A DNA stretch of 64,000 nucleotides from Candidatus Tanganyikabacteria bacterium (GTDB lineage Bacteria; Cyanobacteriota; Sericytochromatia; S15B-MN24; VGJW01): assembly GCA_016867265.1 (NCBI GenBank), contig VGJW01000007.1, positions 62,001-126,000 on the forward strand. The letters are read 5' to 3'. The notes under the pieces were generated by a model. It did no database searches. It saw only the letters and a list, made by a program, of their open reading frames with translations, and was not told the DNA's origin. How positions within the stretch are numbered: position 1 is the first letter of the stretch; the number at the start of each line of letters is the position of its first letter. The position numbers were made by a program, and so were the translations under genes. Below are positions 34,731-42,900 of the stretch, piece by piece.

Positions 34731-35327
34731 TCATCCGCGGGACACGGGGCTCGACAACGGCAGCCAGACTTCGTTGCGGCGCAGGAACCACAGGCTGAAG
34801 GGCTGGTTGTACCGGGCCCATGTCGCCTCGCCCCGGGGCTCGAGCCCCGCCGTCCGCAGGGCCTCACGCAGGCGTCGCTCCTGCGTGCGGAAGGCGTCCT
34901 CCGTCCACCAGCCGCTGTAGCGGAGGACGGCCACGTCGCGGCCCGGAACCTCGCGCAGCGTCACCCGGGCATCCGCTGGCCGCGGCAGCCGCGCCATGTC
35001 CATGCCGGGTGGCATCACGAACTGCACGGCGTGACGGCCCGCCATCCCCGAGGCCTCCCCTTGCAGGACCGGGGCCGTCATCGGCAGTTCCTGACCGCGA
35101 CCCGCTTCCTGCAGGACCGGAGCTGTCATCGGCAGCTCCCGGCCGCCACCCGCCGGCATGCTGTTCTGCCCCCCGATGTAGCGGACGAGCGGGCGAAAAC
35201 CGAGGTTGCCCGCATCGGCAAACGGAGCCTCGACGACGACCTCGGCCACGACATAGGGCGCATAGCGCCGCACCTCGAAATCGGGGGCCCGGCGAACCAC
35301 CTCGTAAACCGGCTCGGCAATGGACAT
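34731..35327 (-). CDS. SOUL-family haem-binding protein
   Basis: A 198-residue protein of the SOUL/HEBP family. It starts with EPVYEVVRRAPDFEVRRYAPYVVAE, the family opening. The repeated MTAPVLQ motif appears twice (ELPMTAPVLQEAG and ELPMTAPVLQGEA), then FVMPPGMDMARLPRP, VAVLRYSGWW and the closing RYNQPFSLWFLRRNEVWLPL. The duplicated segment within the loop is unusual. AGGAGG seven bases before the ATG fixes the start. Family members bind haem or porphyrin; no substrate is shown here. Confidence 0.9.
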   Translation of the reverse strand: MSIAEPVYEVVRRAPDFEVRRYAPYVVAEVVVEAPFADAGNLGFRPLVRYIGGQNSMPAGGGRELPMTAPVLQEAGRGQELPMTAPVLQGEASGMAGRHAVQFVMPPGMDMARLPRPADARVTLREVPGRDVAVLRYSGWWTEDAFRTQERRLREALRTAGLEPRGEATWARYNQPFSLWFLRRNEVWLPLSSPVSRG

Positions 35328-35338
35328 CGGCAACCTCC

Positions 35339-35744
35339 TCAGGGCGTGGCGACGGGCACGACAGGACGCACCGCGCCTGCAGGACGCCACGCGACAACCT
35401 TCGAGAACAAGCCCACCCGGACCGTCATCGCGAGACGACCGTCCTCTTCGCGAACGAAAGTGGCGGCATACCAGTCCTGGCGCCGAGGTGCGAACACCTC
35501 GCCCTGCCAACGCCCCGGACCACCCGCGGCATGCAGGTCGTGAAACAGGGTCCGGCCAAGCAGGCGAGCGTCAGGTGCCTCGAGCACCGTGCCCCGGAAG
35601 CCACCGGCTACCGGGACCACTTGAACGACCGCCGCATCGTCGGAGTGCCGCCGGGCACCGACGATGCCCGCCTCCGCAGCACCCGCAGGGCCGGCGGAAA
35701 AGAGCAGCAGGATACCCGCGGCGAGAAGGCCCGGCCTAACGCAT
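35339..35744 (-). CDS. DUF2147-like exported protein, start region disrupted by one extra base
   Basis: The frame ending at 35339 encodes a secreted DUF2147-like protein (GRTLFHDLHAAGG, GRWQGEVFAPRRQDWYAA, MTVRVGLFSKVVAW). The signal peptide core LLAAGILLLFSAGPAGA has no ATG in frame. An ATG at 35742-35744, preceded by GGGAGG, is followed by CGT and then one surplus T (an A at 35738 or 35739 on the given strand). Removing it yields an ideal signal peptide starting MRRPGLLAAG, and also ends the upstream DUF167 frame at a TAG overlapping this start. A sequencing or assembly insertion is therefore likely; a true frameshift or an upstream GTG/TTG start is possible. Confidence 0.7.
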
Positions 35745-36069
35745 CCCCTCCCTGCCAACTCCGCAACCACGCCCTGACAAGGTCCTCGTCGACGGGAACG
35801 ACGAGCGTCTTGTCCCGGCTCTTGTCCCCGCTCACAAGGCAAACCCGGGTCCGCGCCACGCCCAGTGCCTCGGCGACGAGGCGGCAAACCGCCACATTGG
35901 CTGCTCCCTCGACGGGCGCCGAGCGGACGCGCACACCCAACCGGGGACGGTCACCCGATCGTATCGTCACGCCCGTGAATGCGTCCTGAGCAGCCTTTGG
36001 ATGGACCCGCAGGTCGAGCAACAGCCCTTCGCGAGCATGCCGCAGGGGCGCGGCCCCGTCCTCAGGCAT
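35608..36069 (-). CDS. DUF167 (YggU-like) protein, probably over-read at its end
   Basis: A small conserved cytoplasmic protein of the DUF167/YggU family: LLLDLRVHPKAAQDAFTG, VRVRSAPVEGAANVAVCRLVAEALGV, VCLVSGDKSRDKTLVV. The family is about 100 residues, and here the matching part ends near WLRSWQGGDA. The following 45 residues overlap the DUF2147-like gene in another frame and look like read-through caused by the extra base near 35738. The start at 36069 overlaps the DUF2237 end by eight bases. Molecular function is unknown in the family. Confidence 0.85.
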   Translation of the reverse strand: MPEDGAAPLRHAREGLLLDLRVHPKAAQDAFTGVTIRSGDRPRLGVRVRSAPVEGAANVAVCRLVAEALGVARTRVCLVSGDKSRDKTLVVPVDEDLVRAWLRSWQGGDALGRAFSPRVSCCSFPPALRVLRRRASSVPGGTPTMRRSFKWSR

Positions 36070-36469
36070 CCACGGCGAAACGGCGCAGGTCGGCGAGGGT
36101 GCTGAACTCGAGCGCGGCAAGATGCGTCGCGGCGAGGCGGACCTTGGGCGCCATGCCGGCCTCGAAGGCCTCCTGCCAGCGCGGGGCACACAGGCACCAA
36201 GAATCACCGGCCCTCAGGCCCGGGAAGTGATGTTCGGGGCGCGGCGTGCTCAGATCGTTGCCTGCAGCCTTCGAGAACGCGAGGAAGTCGTCGGTCATGA
36301 CGGCGCAGACGGCATGGACGCCAAAGTCATCGCCGTTGACCTCACAGCAGCCGGTCCGGGTCCAGCCGGTGAGGGGATCCGTACTGCACGACTGCAGGGG
36401 CTGGCCCAGCACATTGAGTTGGGTCGACGAGGGTGCCTGTTTCACGTTCACGAAACCTCCGTCCGCCAT
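36062..36469 (-). CDS. DUF2237 family protein
   Basis: A 135-residue protein matching the DUF2237 family along its length: LNVLGQPLQSCSTDPLTGWTRTG-like opening, CCEVNGDDFGVHAVCAVMTD, FLAFSKAAGNDLSTPRPEH, FPGLRAGDSWCLCAPRW and AATHLAALEF. Six conserved cysteines suggest metal or redox chemistry, but no function is established. It heads a four-gene minus-strand run (DUF2237, DUF167, DUF2147-like, SOUL) and is divergent from the methyltransferase. Confidence 0.9.
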   Translation of the reverse strand: MADGGFVNVKQAPSSTQLNVLGQPLQSCSTDPLTGWTRTGCCEVNGDDFGVHAVCAVMTDDFLAFSKAAGNDLSTPRPEHHFPGLRAGDSWCLCAPRWQEAFEAGMAPKVRLAATHLAALEFSTLADLRRFAVDA

Positions 36470-36491
36470 GGTACCCGTTCCGGGGCGGTGC

Positions 36492-36497
36492 TAGCAT
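36492..36497 (+). promoter_or_regulatory. -10 element eight bases before start
   Basis: TAGCAT, eight bases, then GTG at 36506, with no ribosome site between. Fits the leaderless pattern seen elsewhere in the window. Confidence 0.4.
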
Positions 36498-36505
36498 GAC
36501 ACTTC

Positions 36506-37276
36506 GTGCACGATCCGACCAAGGACACGACCGACGATGCCCTCGTCGGAGATTGGCGCATCCTGCAGCCCCGCAAGGGCCACCGCTGGTCGACGGACGA
36601 CTTGCTGTGCGCCTGGTTCGCCCTCGACACCCTGGACCAGCTGGGCATGGTTCCGGACAGGTCCCTCGATCTGGGTTGCGGGCTTGGCTCCGTCGCGATG
36701 ATGCTGGCGTGGGCCCTGCCCGGCCTGCACGTCACGGGCCTCGAGAAACAGCCGTCCCGGATCACCCTGGCGCGTCGGTCCGTCTCTCGAAACGGTGCGA
36801 CGGACCGCATCCGACTGGTCGAGGGCGATGTTCGCGACGCCCGTGCTTTCCTGATGCCGCCCGGCATGGCTGGCTGGCCCCTCGTGACGGCAACTCCTCC
36901 CTACTGGCCCGTGACCTCGGGTACCCACGGGGACGACGAGCAAGCCCGATGTCGCTTCGACCTCATTGGCTCCGTAGAGGACTATGGCCGGGCAGCCCAG
37001 GATCTGCTCGCTCCGCAGGGCTTGCTGGTGATGGTCTATGACGGCCGGCAGAAAGAACGGTTGGACCGCGCCACGTCCGGCCTGTGGCGCCTTCGCGCAC
37101 GGCCTGTCGTCGCGCGCGAGGGCGATCCGCCGCTGCTGACGCTGGGCGTCTGGACGCTGGCGCAAGCAGACACCTCCCCCCGGGACCCGGAGCCGCCTTT
37201 GCTGCTGAGACATACGGACGGCACGCGCAGCCCGGCCTTCTCGGCCCTCCGCCACCGAATGGGAATGCCGGCCTGA
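36506..37276 (+). CDS. TrmN6-like N6-adenine methyltransferase
   Basis: A 256-residue SAM-dependent methyltransferase. It opens with QPRKGHRWSTDDLLCAWF, typical of tRNA1(Val) A37 N6-methyltransferases (YfiC/TrmN6). It has motif I LDLGCGLGSVAMMLA, the acidic VTGLEKQP, and a catalytic motif IV TATPPYWP (Asn of NPPY replaced by Thr). It probably methylates an adenine in tRNA or another nucleic acid; the Thr substitution leaves this open. The C-terminal 50 residues are poorly conserved in type. Confidence 0.85.
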   Translation: MHDPTKDTTDDALVGDWRILQPRKGHRWSTDDLLCAWFALDTLDQLGMVPDRSLDLGCGLGSVAMMLAWALPGLHVTGLEKQPSRITLARRSVSRNGATDRIRLVEGDVRDARAFLMPPGMAGWPLVTATPPYWPVTSGTHGDDEQARCRFDLIGSVEDYGRAAQDLLAPQGLLVMVYDGRQKERLDRATSGLWRLRARPVVAREGDPPLLTLGVWTLAQADTSPRDPEPPLLLRHTDGTRSPAFSALRHRMGMPA

Positions 37277-37283
37277 AGGCGCC

Positions 37284-39095
37284 TCAGGGCGTCTCGGGCC
37301 AGATGCGCAGGCCTTCGCTCTCACCGCCCACCGGCACGTAGATGCTGCCGTCCGTACCCACGGCGATGGCTTCGGGCTGCTGGAAGCGCAAACGCAGGGC
37401 CAGGGCCTCGCCATCACCCACCCGATCGCCACCCCCCGCGACCGTGCGCACGACGCCCGTCCCCAGGTCGATGGCCCGGACGCGGGCATTGCCCACGTCT
37501 GCCACCAAGAGGCGACCGCCTGAGGCATCCAGGGCCAGCGGCACGGAGGCGATGGCCGGGGGAAAGTCGAAGGCCGCCTCGGCCGCCGAACCGCCATCGC
37601 CCGACAATCCCCGCTGACCGCTGCCGGCCACGGACAACGGACGCACGCCCGCCCATGATCCGGATGCGGGTTGGGTCAGGACCACGATGCGCTGACGATC
37701 GACGGAGGCCGTGAACAGCTGCTCGCGGCCATCCAGCAGGCGTCGCCACGCGAGGCCGGAATGACCCTGCACCTCGCCGGCGAGCAGGCTCGAGACGAAC
37801 GCAGAACCTGTCGCCTCTGAAGATGCCAACCGCGCCACGTCCGTCACCTGGCCATCTTCCCCGCGCAAGTGCCGGATCCGATCCGCGAAGACATCCAGCA
37901 CATACAGCCCGCCCCGGTCATCCCAAGCCATCGCAGGGGCCGACAACAGGGCGGATGTCCGGCCATCGACATCATCAGGTCCATCCATCGGCTCGCCCGT
38001 GCCCAGCAACCGGTACCAGCGCCCAGCCAGGACCGGACGGCCAAAGCGGACGCCATCGGCGACAGGCACGAAGCCGACGACCGCATGCGCTTCCGCTTGG
38101 ACAGCCAGGTCCCCCGCGGCATGGACCGCGAAGCGAATCGGCCCGAAGGCCGCGTCCCTGGCCACCGCACCATCCTCAGGCAGGGGCACGGTCGTCGTCG
38201 GTTCTGCATCGACACCCACCACGCGCGTGACCGGCCCGCCGGCCTCGGAAACGCGGTAGATGCGGTCCGAATGGGACCAGTAGACGTGCCCTGCCCCGTA
38301 CCCGGCAGCAGTGACATAGTCCTCGGTGTCGCGGAAGACGGTCGTGGCCGGTACCAGCGAGATACCCAGCAGCGTGCCCCACGCCGACCGAAGGGACGCC
38401 ACGCCGGCCATCGCCGCGACGTAGGCATGCACGACGTCCAGATCGTGACCGATGGTCAGGTCAGGGACCGGCAGTTGTCCGGCCTTCATCCGGGCCCGGG
38501 TCTGCTCCGTCAGTTCCAGCAGGGTTGACGACGGATAGCTCGCCAGGTCCCGTCCCGCTGCCAAGGCCTTGCGGGCCAGCAGATGGGCCACGCAGGTACT
38601 GGCCAGGCTGACCGATATCGTGTTGTCCCCGGGCCGGGTAACGACGAACCCGACGAGCCGGCGGTCCCCGGGCAACAAGGCCGTCAGGAACAGCGGCCTG
38701 CCCACGGGCAGGCGCTCGACGAAGCGAAACCGACCCTCGCCATCGACCGTCGTGGCGATGCGCGTCTGGCCTTCGAACGACACCAGACGACCTTCAGGAT
38801 CCGTCAGGTAGACAAGCGCCTCGGTACCGGCGACCTCCTCCGTCGGCCGCGTCCCCGGACCGGCCATCACAGGCGCACCATCAGCAAGTACCGATCGGGC
38901 CGGCGAGAGAACCGGCACCTTGAGGTTGCCCTCGATCCGCGCAGCCTCGGCATCCGTGGCGGGGCGCACCAGCACGGGCGCGGCCCCGGGAACCGGCGCC
39001 GCCAGTTGGACCACGGGCGCACGCGCCACGGTCGTGCATGCCTGCAGCAGAGCACAGGCGACGCTCACCGGAAGACCGAACCTGCCTGCCTTCAT
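37284..39095 (-). CDS. Lipoprotein with NHL-type beta-propeller
   Basis: A 603-residue surface or periplasmic lipoprotein. The start at 39095 overlaps the stop of the paralogue before it and gives a signal peptide with lipobox LQAC. Residues of about 85-150 form a carboxypeptidase-regulatory-like module (ALVYLTDPEGRLVSFEG, TTVDGEGRFRF). The C-terminal half has NHL propeller blades (MAWDDRGGLYVLDVFADRIRHL, LALDASGGRLLVADVGNARVRAIDLGTG, AIAVGTDGSIYVPVGG). Such propellers bind ligands or proteins. It pairs with the gene upstream as a tandem paralogue. Confidence 0.85.
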   Translation of the reverse strand: MKAGRFGLPVSVACALLQACTTVARAPVVQLAAPVPGAAPVLVRPATDAEAARIEGNLKVPVLSPARSVLADGAPVMAGPGTRPTEEVAGTEALVYLTDPEGRLVSFEGQTRIATTVDGEGRFRFVERLPVGRPLFLTALLPGDRRLVGFVVTRPGDNTISVSLASTCVAHLLARKALAAGRDLASYPSSTLLELTEQTRARMKAGQLPVPDLTIGHDLDVVHAYVAAMAGVASLRSAWGTLLGISLVPATTVFRDTEDYVTAAGYGAGHVYWSHSDRIYRVSEAGGPVTRVVGVDAEPTTTVPLPEDGAVARDAAFGPIRFAVHAAGDLAVQAEAHAVVGFVPVADGVRFGRPVLAGRWYRLLGTGEPMDGPDDVDGRTSALLSAPAMAWDDRGGLYVLDVFADRIRHLRGEDGQVTDVARLASSEATGSAFVSSLLAGEVQGHSGLAWRRLLDGREQLFTASVDRQRIVVLTQPASGSWAGVRPLSVAGSGQRGLSGDGGSAAEAAFDFPPAIASVPLALDASGGRLLVADVGNARVRAIDLGTGVVRTVAGGGDRVGDGEALALRLRFQQPEAIAVGTDGSIYVPVGGESEGLRIWPETP

Positions 39096-40963
39096 GGCGC
39101 AAGCCCCATGGCCAGACGGGAGACGCCGGGCCCATCCGTCGCGGACAGCCACAGGTCCGTGCCGGCGAGGACCATGCCGAGGCGCTCGCCCGTGACGACG
39201 CGGCGCGCCTCACCCTCGGCGAACCGACCCCATGCCGGCATGGTCAGGGTCTCAATACCGGTCGCGCCGACGCGGATCACGCGATCCGCCATCGACACGA
39301 CAAGCCTGCCGTCGGGTGCCATCGCTACCAGATCCGGGTGTTTCAGAACCGCGTCCAGGGGCGCAAGCCCCTCATCGGCGGGGAGACCGGGCAGGCCCTT
39401 GGTGTCGCGCACCATCCCACCGCCCACGAACGTCCCGACGCGGATCGGCTGGCCCGAGGCCGCGCCCACGACCCGCCGAACCCGGTGGTTGTCGCGGTCC
39501 GCCACGATCAAGTCCTCGCCGTCGAACGCGAGGCCCATCGGGTAATTGAAGCGAGCCGTGGCTGCAGGTCCGTCGACCCAGCCGCCGTCGTCCGGCTGGC
39601 CCACCATCACCGAGGCCGTCGCCAATCCGATGCCATCCTTGACCACCGCGGGGTAAAGGTCCTGCGCAGCAATGCGCCGCAGCACATGCCGACTGCCATC
39701 GGCCAGCCAGAGGCTACCATCCGGCGCCATCGCCATGCCCCAGACCTCGCCGACCTGACCGCCTTCGGACGGCTTCAGGAACAACCGGAACACCTTGCCG
39801 GGACCGTCGAGGCGCGTCAGGTAGGCAGGCAAGGCCTCCGGTCGGGCCTTGGCCTGATAGCCATCGGCAACCCAGAGCGAACCCGAGGCCATCCAGACGA
39901 GGCCATCCGGATTCAGCATCCGGAACCCCGTGCCCCGATCCCCGTGCCACGTGACGGCATCGATCGAGGACGAACCCACGAGGGACGACGGCTGCCAGAC
40001 AACGATTCGCGTCTCGCTCGCGCCGCGCAGCGCGAGGGCCATCCGAGCCCCGGCCTCATCCCACGCCAGGCCGGCCGGCCGGTAGGCCGCCGTACGCGCT
40101 TGTGCAAGGAAGGCTTCAGCCACCGGGGACAGGGCATAGGGCCGATAGCCGAGGATGCCGGCCCAGAGGCTCTGGAGGGCAGGATCCCGCGCCGTCATCG
40201 CAAGGTAGCGGTTGATCAAGGCGGGCAAGCCGGGCAGGGACAAGTCCGGATCGTCCCGTTCGGGTACGACCGGCCCGAAGGCTCCAGCATTCAGCAAGGC
40301 GCGGGTGCGAAGGACCAAGGGATCGATGTCGCTCGGGACCAGATCCGCGAACGAAACGCCACGGTTGCGGGCATGATCCCGCAGCGCTTCCGTGACCAAC
40401 GTGGTGGCCATGTCCACCACGACCTGGCGCGCACCGCCCGACAACCGTACGTAACCCATCAGGCGTCTCTGACGGGACAGCATGATCTGGATTAGGGCGA
40501 GGCCTTTGTCCGGAACCTGCGGCAGGAGGAAGCGCCCTTCCTCGTCCGTCACGGTCGACAGGATGCGTCCCTCGCCATCCACAAGGAACCGCCCTTCCGG
40601 GGTCGCAAGGTAGACCAGCGCACGCGTGACGGGCTCCTGCGGGAACAGGCTCATGGTCCGCCTGCTGCCGGCACCATTGGCCACCAGACCTCCGGCACCA
40701 TTCGCGACCAACGCCGCGGCATTGTTCGCCACCAACCCTGCCGGGCCCGTCACGCGGCCTTCGAGCGAGGCGAGACCCGCAAGGCGCAGGGAACCCGACG
40801 CCGATGCAACGGGACCTTGGGCCTTGCCCACACCCTCGGCCTGAACCACCGACCGGACGACGGAAGGGGTCATGCTCGGCGCAGCGCACGCCGCGACGGC
40901 GCATGCCGAAACGACCACCAGCCAGCGTGCAGCGGCCCGGGGAAAGCGGCCAGTCGGAGACAT
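39092..40963 (-). CDS. Lipoprotein with NHL-type beta-propeller and LVANGAG repeats
   Basis: A 623-residue lipoprotein (lipobox VAAC near residue 25). Residues of about 75-100 carry an eight-residue repeat, AGLVANNA - AALVANGA - GGLVANGA, encoded by a 24-base tandem repeat. A regulatory-like beta module follows (ALVYLATPEGRFLVDGEG, STVTDEEGRFLLP), then propeller blades (MAMAPDGSLWLADGSRHVLRRI, GLAFDGEDLIVADRDNHRVRRV, MAPDGRLVVSMADRVIRV). The two paralogues share domain order, suggesting duplication. I recall similar LVxNxG repeats in Sericytochromatia-like proteins, but this cannot be checked here. Confidence 0.85.
   Translation of the reverse strand: MSPTGRFPRAAARWLVVVSACAVAACAAPSMTPSVVRSVVQAEGVGKAQGPVASASGSLRLAGLASLEGRVTGPAGLVANNAAALVANGAGGLVANGAGSRRTMSLFPQEPVTRALVYLATPEGRFLVDGEGRILSTVTDEEGRFLLPQVPDKGLALIQIMLSRQRRLMGYVRLSGGARQVVVDMATTLVTEALRDHARNRGVSFADLVPSDIDPLVLRTRALLNAGAFGPVVPERDDPDLSLPGLPALINRYLAMTARDPALQSLWAGILGYRPYALSPVAEAFLAQARTAAYRPAGLAWDEAGARMALALRGASETRIVVWQPSSLVGSSSIDAVTWHGDRGTGFRMLNPDGLVWMASGSLWVADGYQAKARPEALPAYLTRLDGPGKVFRLFLKPSEGGQVGEVWGMAMAPDGSLWLADGSRHVLRRIAAQDLYPAVVKDGIGLATASVMVGQPDDGGWVDGPAATARFNYPMGLAFDGEDLIVADRDNHRVRRVVGAASGQPIRVGTFVGGGMVRDTKGLPGLPADEGLAPLDAVLKHPDLVAMAPDGRLVVSMADRVIRVGATGIETLTMPAWGRFAEGEARRVVTGERLGMVLAGTDLWLSATDGPGVSRLAMGLAP
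40671..40742. repeat. 24-base tandem repeat, three copies
   Basis: Units at 40671, 40695 and 40719, each beginning GCA(C/T)(C/T)(A/G)TT and encoding, on the minus strand, an eight-residue LVAN-type unit in the lipoprotein. It lies just after the mature N-terminus and probably acts as a flexible spacer. Confidence 0.8.
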
Positions 40964-41024
40964 CCTGCATGGTCATACCCGTCAGTCGGGTGACCGCCTC
41001 CGCCGGGACGGGTACATCGCCTCC

Positions 41025-41699
41025 ATGACCACCACCGTCGACTCCGCGACCCAGCGCTTCCGGGCGGCGCTCATCTTCGCCGCCGAACTGCACAAGGACC
41101 AGATGCGCAAGGGTACCACCGTGCCCTACATCAGCCACCTGCTGGCCGTCTCGGCGCTGGTTTTGGAGGACGGCGGCTCAAAGGACGAGGCCATCGCCGC
41201 GCTGCTGCACGACGGCCCCGAGGACCAGGGTGGCGAAGCAACGCTCGAGACCATCCGGGACAAGTTCGGCACGCTGGTGGCGGAAATTGTCGAGGCCTGC
41301 TCGGATTCCTTCGAGAAGCCCAAGCCCGCGTGGCGCCCCCGCAAGGAGAGGCATATCGCCAAGCTGACCGAACTGGCCCGCGGTGAGGGCGCGCTGGAGC
41401 ACGCCAAGCCCGGCCAGCTCGTCCGAGTCGTCTTGGCCGACAAGCTCTCTAACCTCAGATCGATCCGCGAAGATTTCCTCGTCATGGGCGAACGCAGCTG
41501 GGGTCGATTCAACGGCGGCCGCTACGACACGCTGTGGTACCTGCGCCATATTTGCCTGCTGCTGGGCCCTCACGCTCCGCGCGAAGCGGACGGCCGCCCG
41601 AATCGGCTGGCCGAGATATATCGGCGTGAACTCCACGAGTTCCATGCCCGTGTCCTCGGCCCAAGGGCCCCGGCCACGCGGAATCTGGCCTTGGACTGA
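41025..41699 (+). CDS. MESH1-like (p)ppGpp hydrolase domain protein
   Basis: A 224-residue single-domain HD hydrolase of the RelA/SpoT family. It has HKDQMRKGTTVPYISHLLAVSALV (metal His), the HD doublet with ED in ALLHDGPEDQGG, a long helix with FGTLVAEIVEACSD and the late metal Asp in RVVLADKLSNLRSI. The synthetase and TGS domains are absent, so it is a stand-alone small alarmone hydrolase or a related phosphohydrolase. It is divergent from the NHL lipoprotein. The start at 41025 fits the domain; a longer frame upstream adds nothing recognisable. Confidence 0.87.
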   Translation: MTTTVDSATQRFRAALIFAAELHKDQMRKGTTVPYISHLLAVSALVLEDGGSKDEAIAALLHDGPEDQGGEATLETIRDKFGTLVAEIVEACSDSFEKPKPAWRPRKERHIAKLTELARGEGALEHAKPGQLVRVVLADKLSNLRSIREDFLVMGERSWGRFNGGRYDTLWYLRHICLLLGPHAPREADGRPNRLAEIYRRELHEFHARVLGPRAPATRNLALD

Positions 41700-41708
41700 C
41701 CCTCGCCG

Positions 41709-42815
41709 TCAAGCCCGCTCGAGCTCCTCCGCAAGACGTGCGGGCAAGGTGACATGCACGACGTTCTTGAAGAAGTCTTTGGCTGGCGGCCTGACTTCGC
41801 CCAGCTCGGGGCCGTGGTAGGTCACCTCGAGTTGGCCGCCGCCGCCCTTGCCGCCGAAGTTGACTCTTGGTGATATGTCCAGCACCGGGACGGCACGGCC
41901 CGTGCCGCCGGATTCGCCTCCCAGACCCACGGCCACGGGCCCGACCTGAAGGGCTGCGGCCACCTATCGGTTCAACTTGCGCCGCTGGACATCGGACCCG
42001 ATCGAGAGGGCTGTCTGATTCCCCGGCACCGCGGCCGCCATCAGGCCGCCGTATTGCTCGGGCGTCAGGGCTTCACCCGACCCGCCCCTGCCGCCAAAAC
42101 GACGGGTCGGTCCGAAGCGCGTACCGCCGATGTCCCCTTCCCCTCCCTTGGCCGGCCATTCCCTGGGGGCCACGTCCGCCATCGCGGGCTGGAGGAGATC
42201 CTCGGTGAGCGACCACCCCACTTTCCTGTCATCGACATCGTTGCCTTGAACCTGCAGGGTCTTGCCACCGGACGTCTCAGTTTGGCCCTTGGTCGCCAAA
42301 TCCTTGCCCATGCGGACGTATTCCGCCAGCGCTGTACGGGCCAGAGCCGCCTGCGCAGTGGCCGGCCCGCACGTCAAGGTGTTACGCCCCTGCCGGATGT
42401 GATGAGGCACGTCCAGGTCCTTGATCAGCTGCAAGTTGAACTGGAGCAATGAGCTTCCGCTGTCATCCGCCTTCTGGCCCTGGAGCCTGAAGGCCTCGGG
42501 AATCCGCACGTTCTCGCCCCACCGTTGGGCCTCGATAAGACGGTCCAGTATCCTGCCGACCACCTTCTCGGTGACCTGGGCCGCCGAGTCCTTGCTCTTC
42601 CCCAGGGGCAGGCCATCCGTCAGCCTCCCCGGTTCAAAGGCACCGCGTCCGTGACGACTCTCGTAGCTGTCCCGCTTCATCGAGGATTTCGGCATGGCAC
42701 CGGGGCGCGAGTCCGATTCCTTCTTCGCGGCTTGGACAGGCTCGTACCCGGAGGCCCAGCTTGGGGGCTTGTGCAAGGTACCCGTAACGACCTTGGACTC
42801 AACCTTCTTGCTCAG
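41709..42815 (-). pseudogene. Degenerate copy of the C39-like cysteine-protease-like gene
   Basis: A paralogue of the intact gene at 42901-44106. Shared segments are RLIEAQRWGENVRIPEAFR, TLTCGPATAQAALARTALA, a GPTRRFGGRGG region, RRKLNR then AAALQVGPVAVGLG, and KNVVHVTLP. An in-frame TAG (41964-41966) splits it where the intact copy reads His in LNRHVAAAL. The site matching ATG in the intact copy is CTG at 42813-42815. Candidate catalytic residues are lost: GHAVQV has become GRAVPV, and YHDPLAGE has become YHGPELGE, while the Cys is kept. Taken together this looks like a decayed duplicate, though TTG at 42776 could start a 270-residue fragment. Confidence 0.72.
42346..42380. repeat. DNA-level duplicate of the CGPAT region (copy in degenerate gene)
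   Basis: The stretch around the CGPATAQAA codons is nearly identical to 43565-43600 in the intact gene (one visible mismatch over about 35 bases), much closer than the rest of the two genes. It marks recent duplication, gene conversion or strong conservation. Confidence 0.6.
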
Positions 42816-42870
42816 AGCTTAGGCGCACCCAGTCTTGATGCCTGATGGCTGGCCCTTTCGCACGCCTATC

Positions 42871-42884
42871 AACTTTGTAAAGTT
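42871..42884. promoter_or_regulatory. AT-rich palindrome between the paralogues
   Basis: AACTTT - GT - AAAGTT in the 85-base gap between the intact and the degenerate copy, followed by TTTCTT on the plus strand. It could be an operator or promoter part for the degenerate copy, or a weak terminator. Confidence 0.35.
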
Positions 42885-42900
42885 TCTTAAGCTCAGGCCT

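Noticed and set aside
35608-35735. Extra 45-residue C-terminal tail of the DUF167 protein
   Set aside because: Unlike the family and overlapping the next gene; best explained as read-through after the one-base insertion.
41964-42776. 270-residue frame as an independent functional gene
   Set aside because: It aligns with the intact paralogue across the TAG into the following 84-residue frame, and key residues are lost, so a split degenerate copy fits better.
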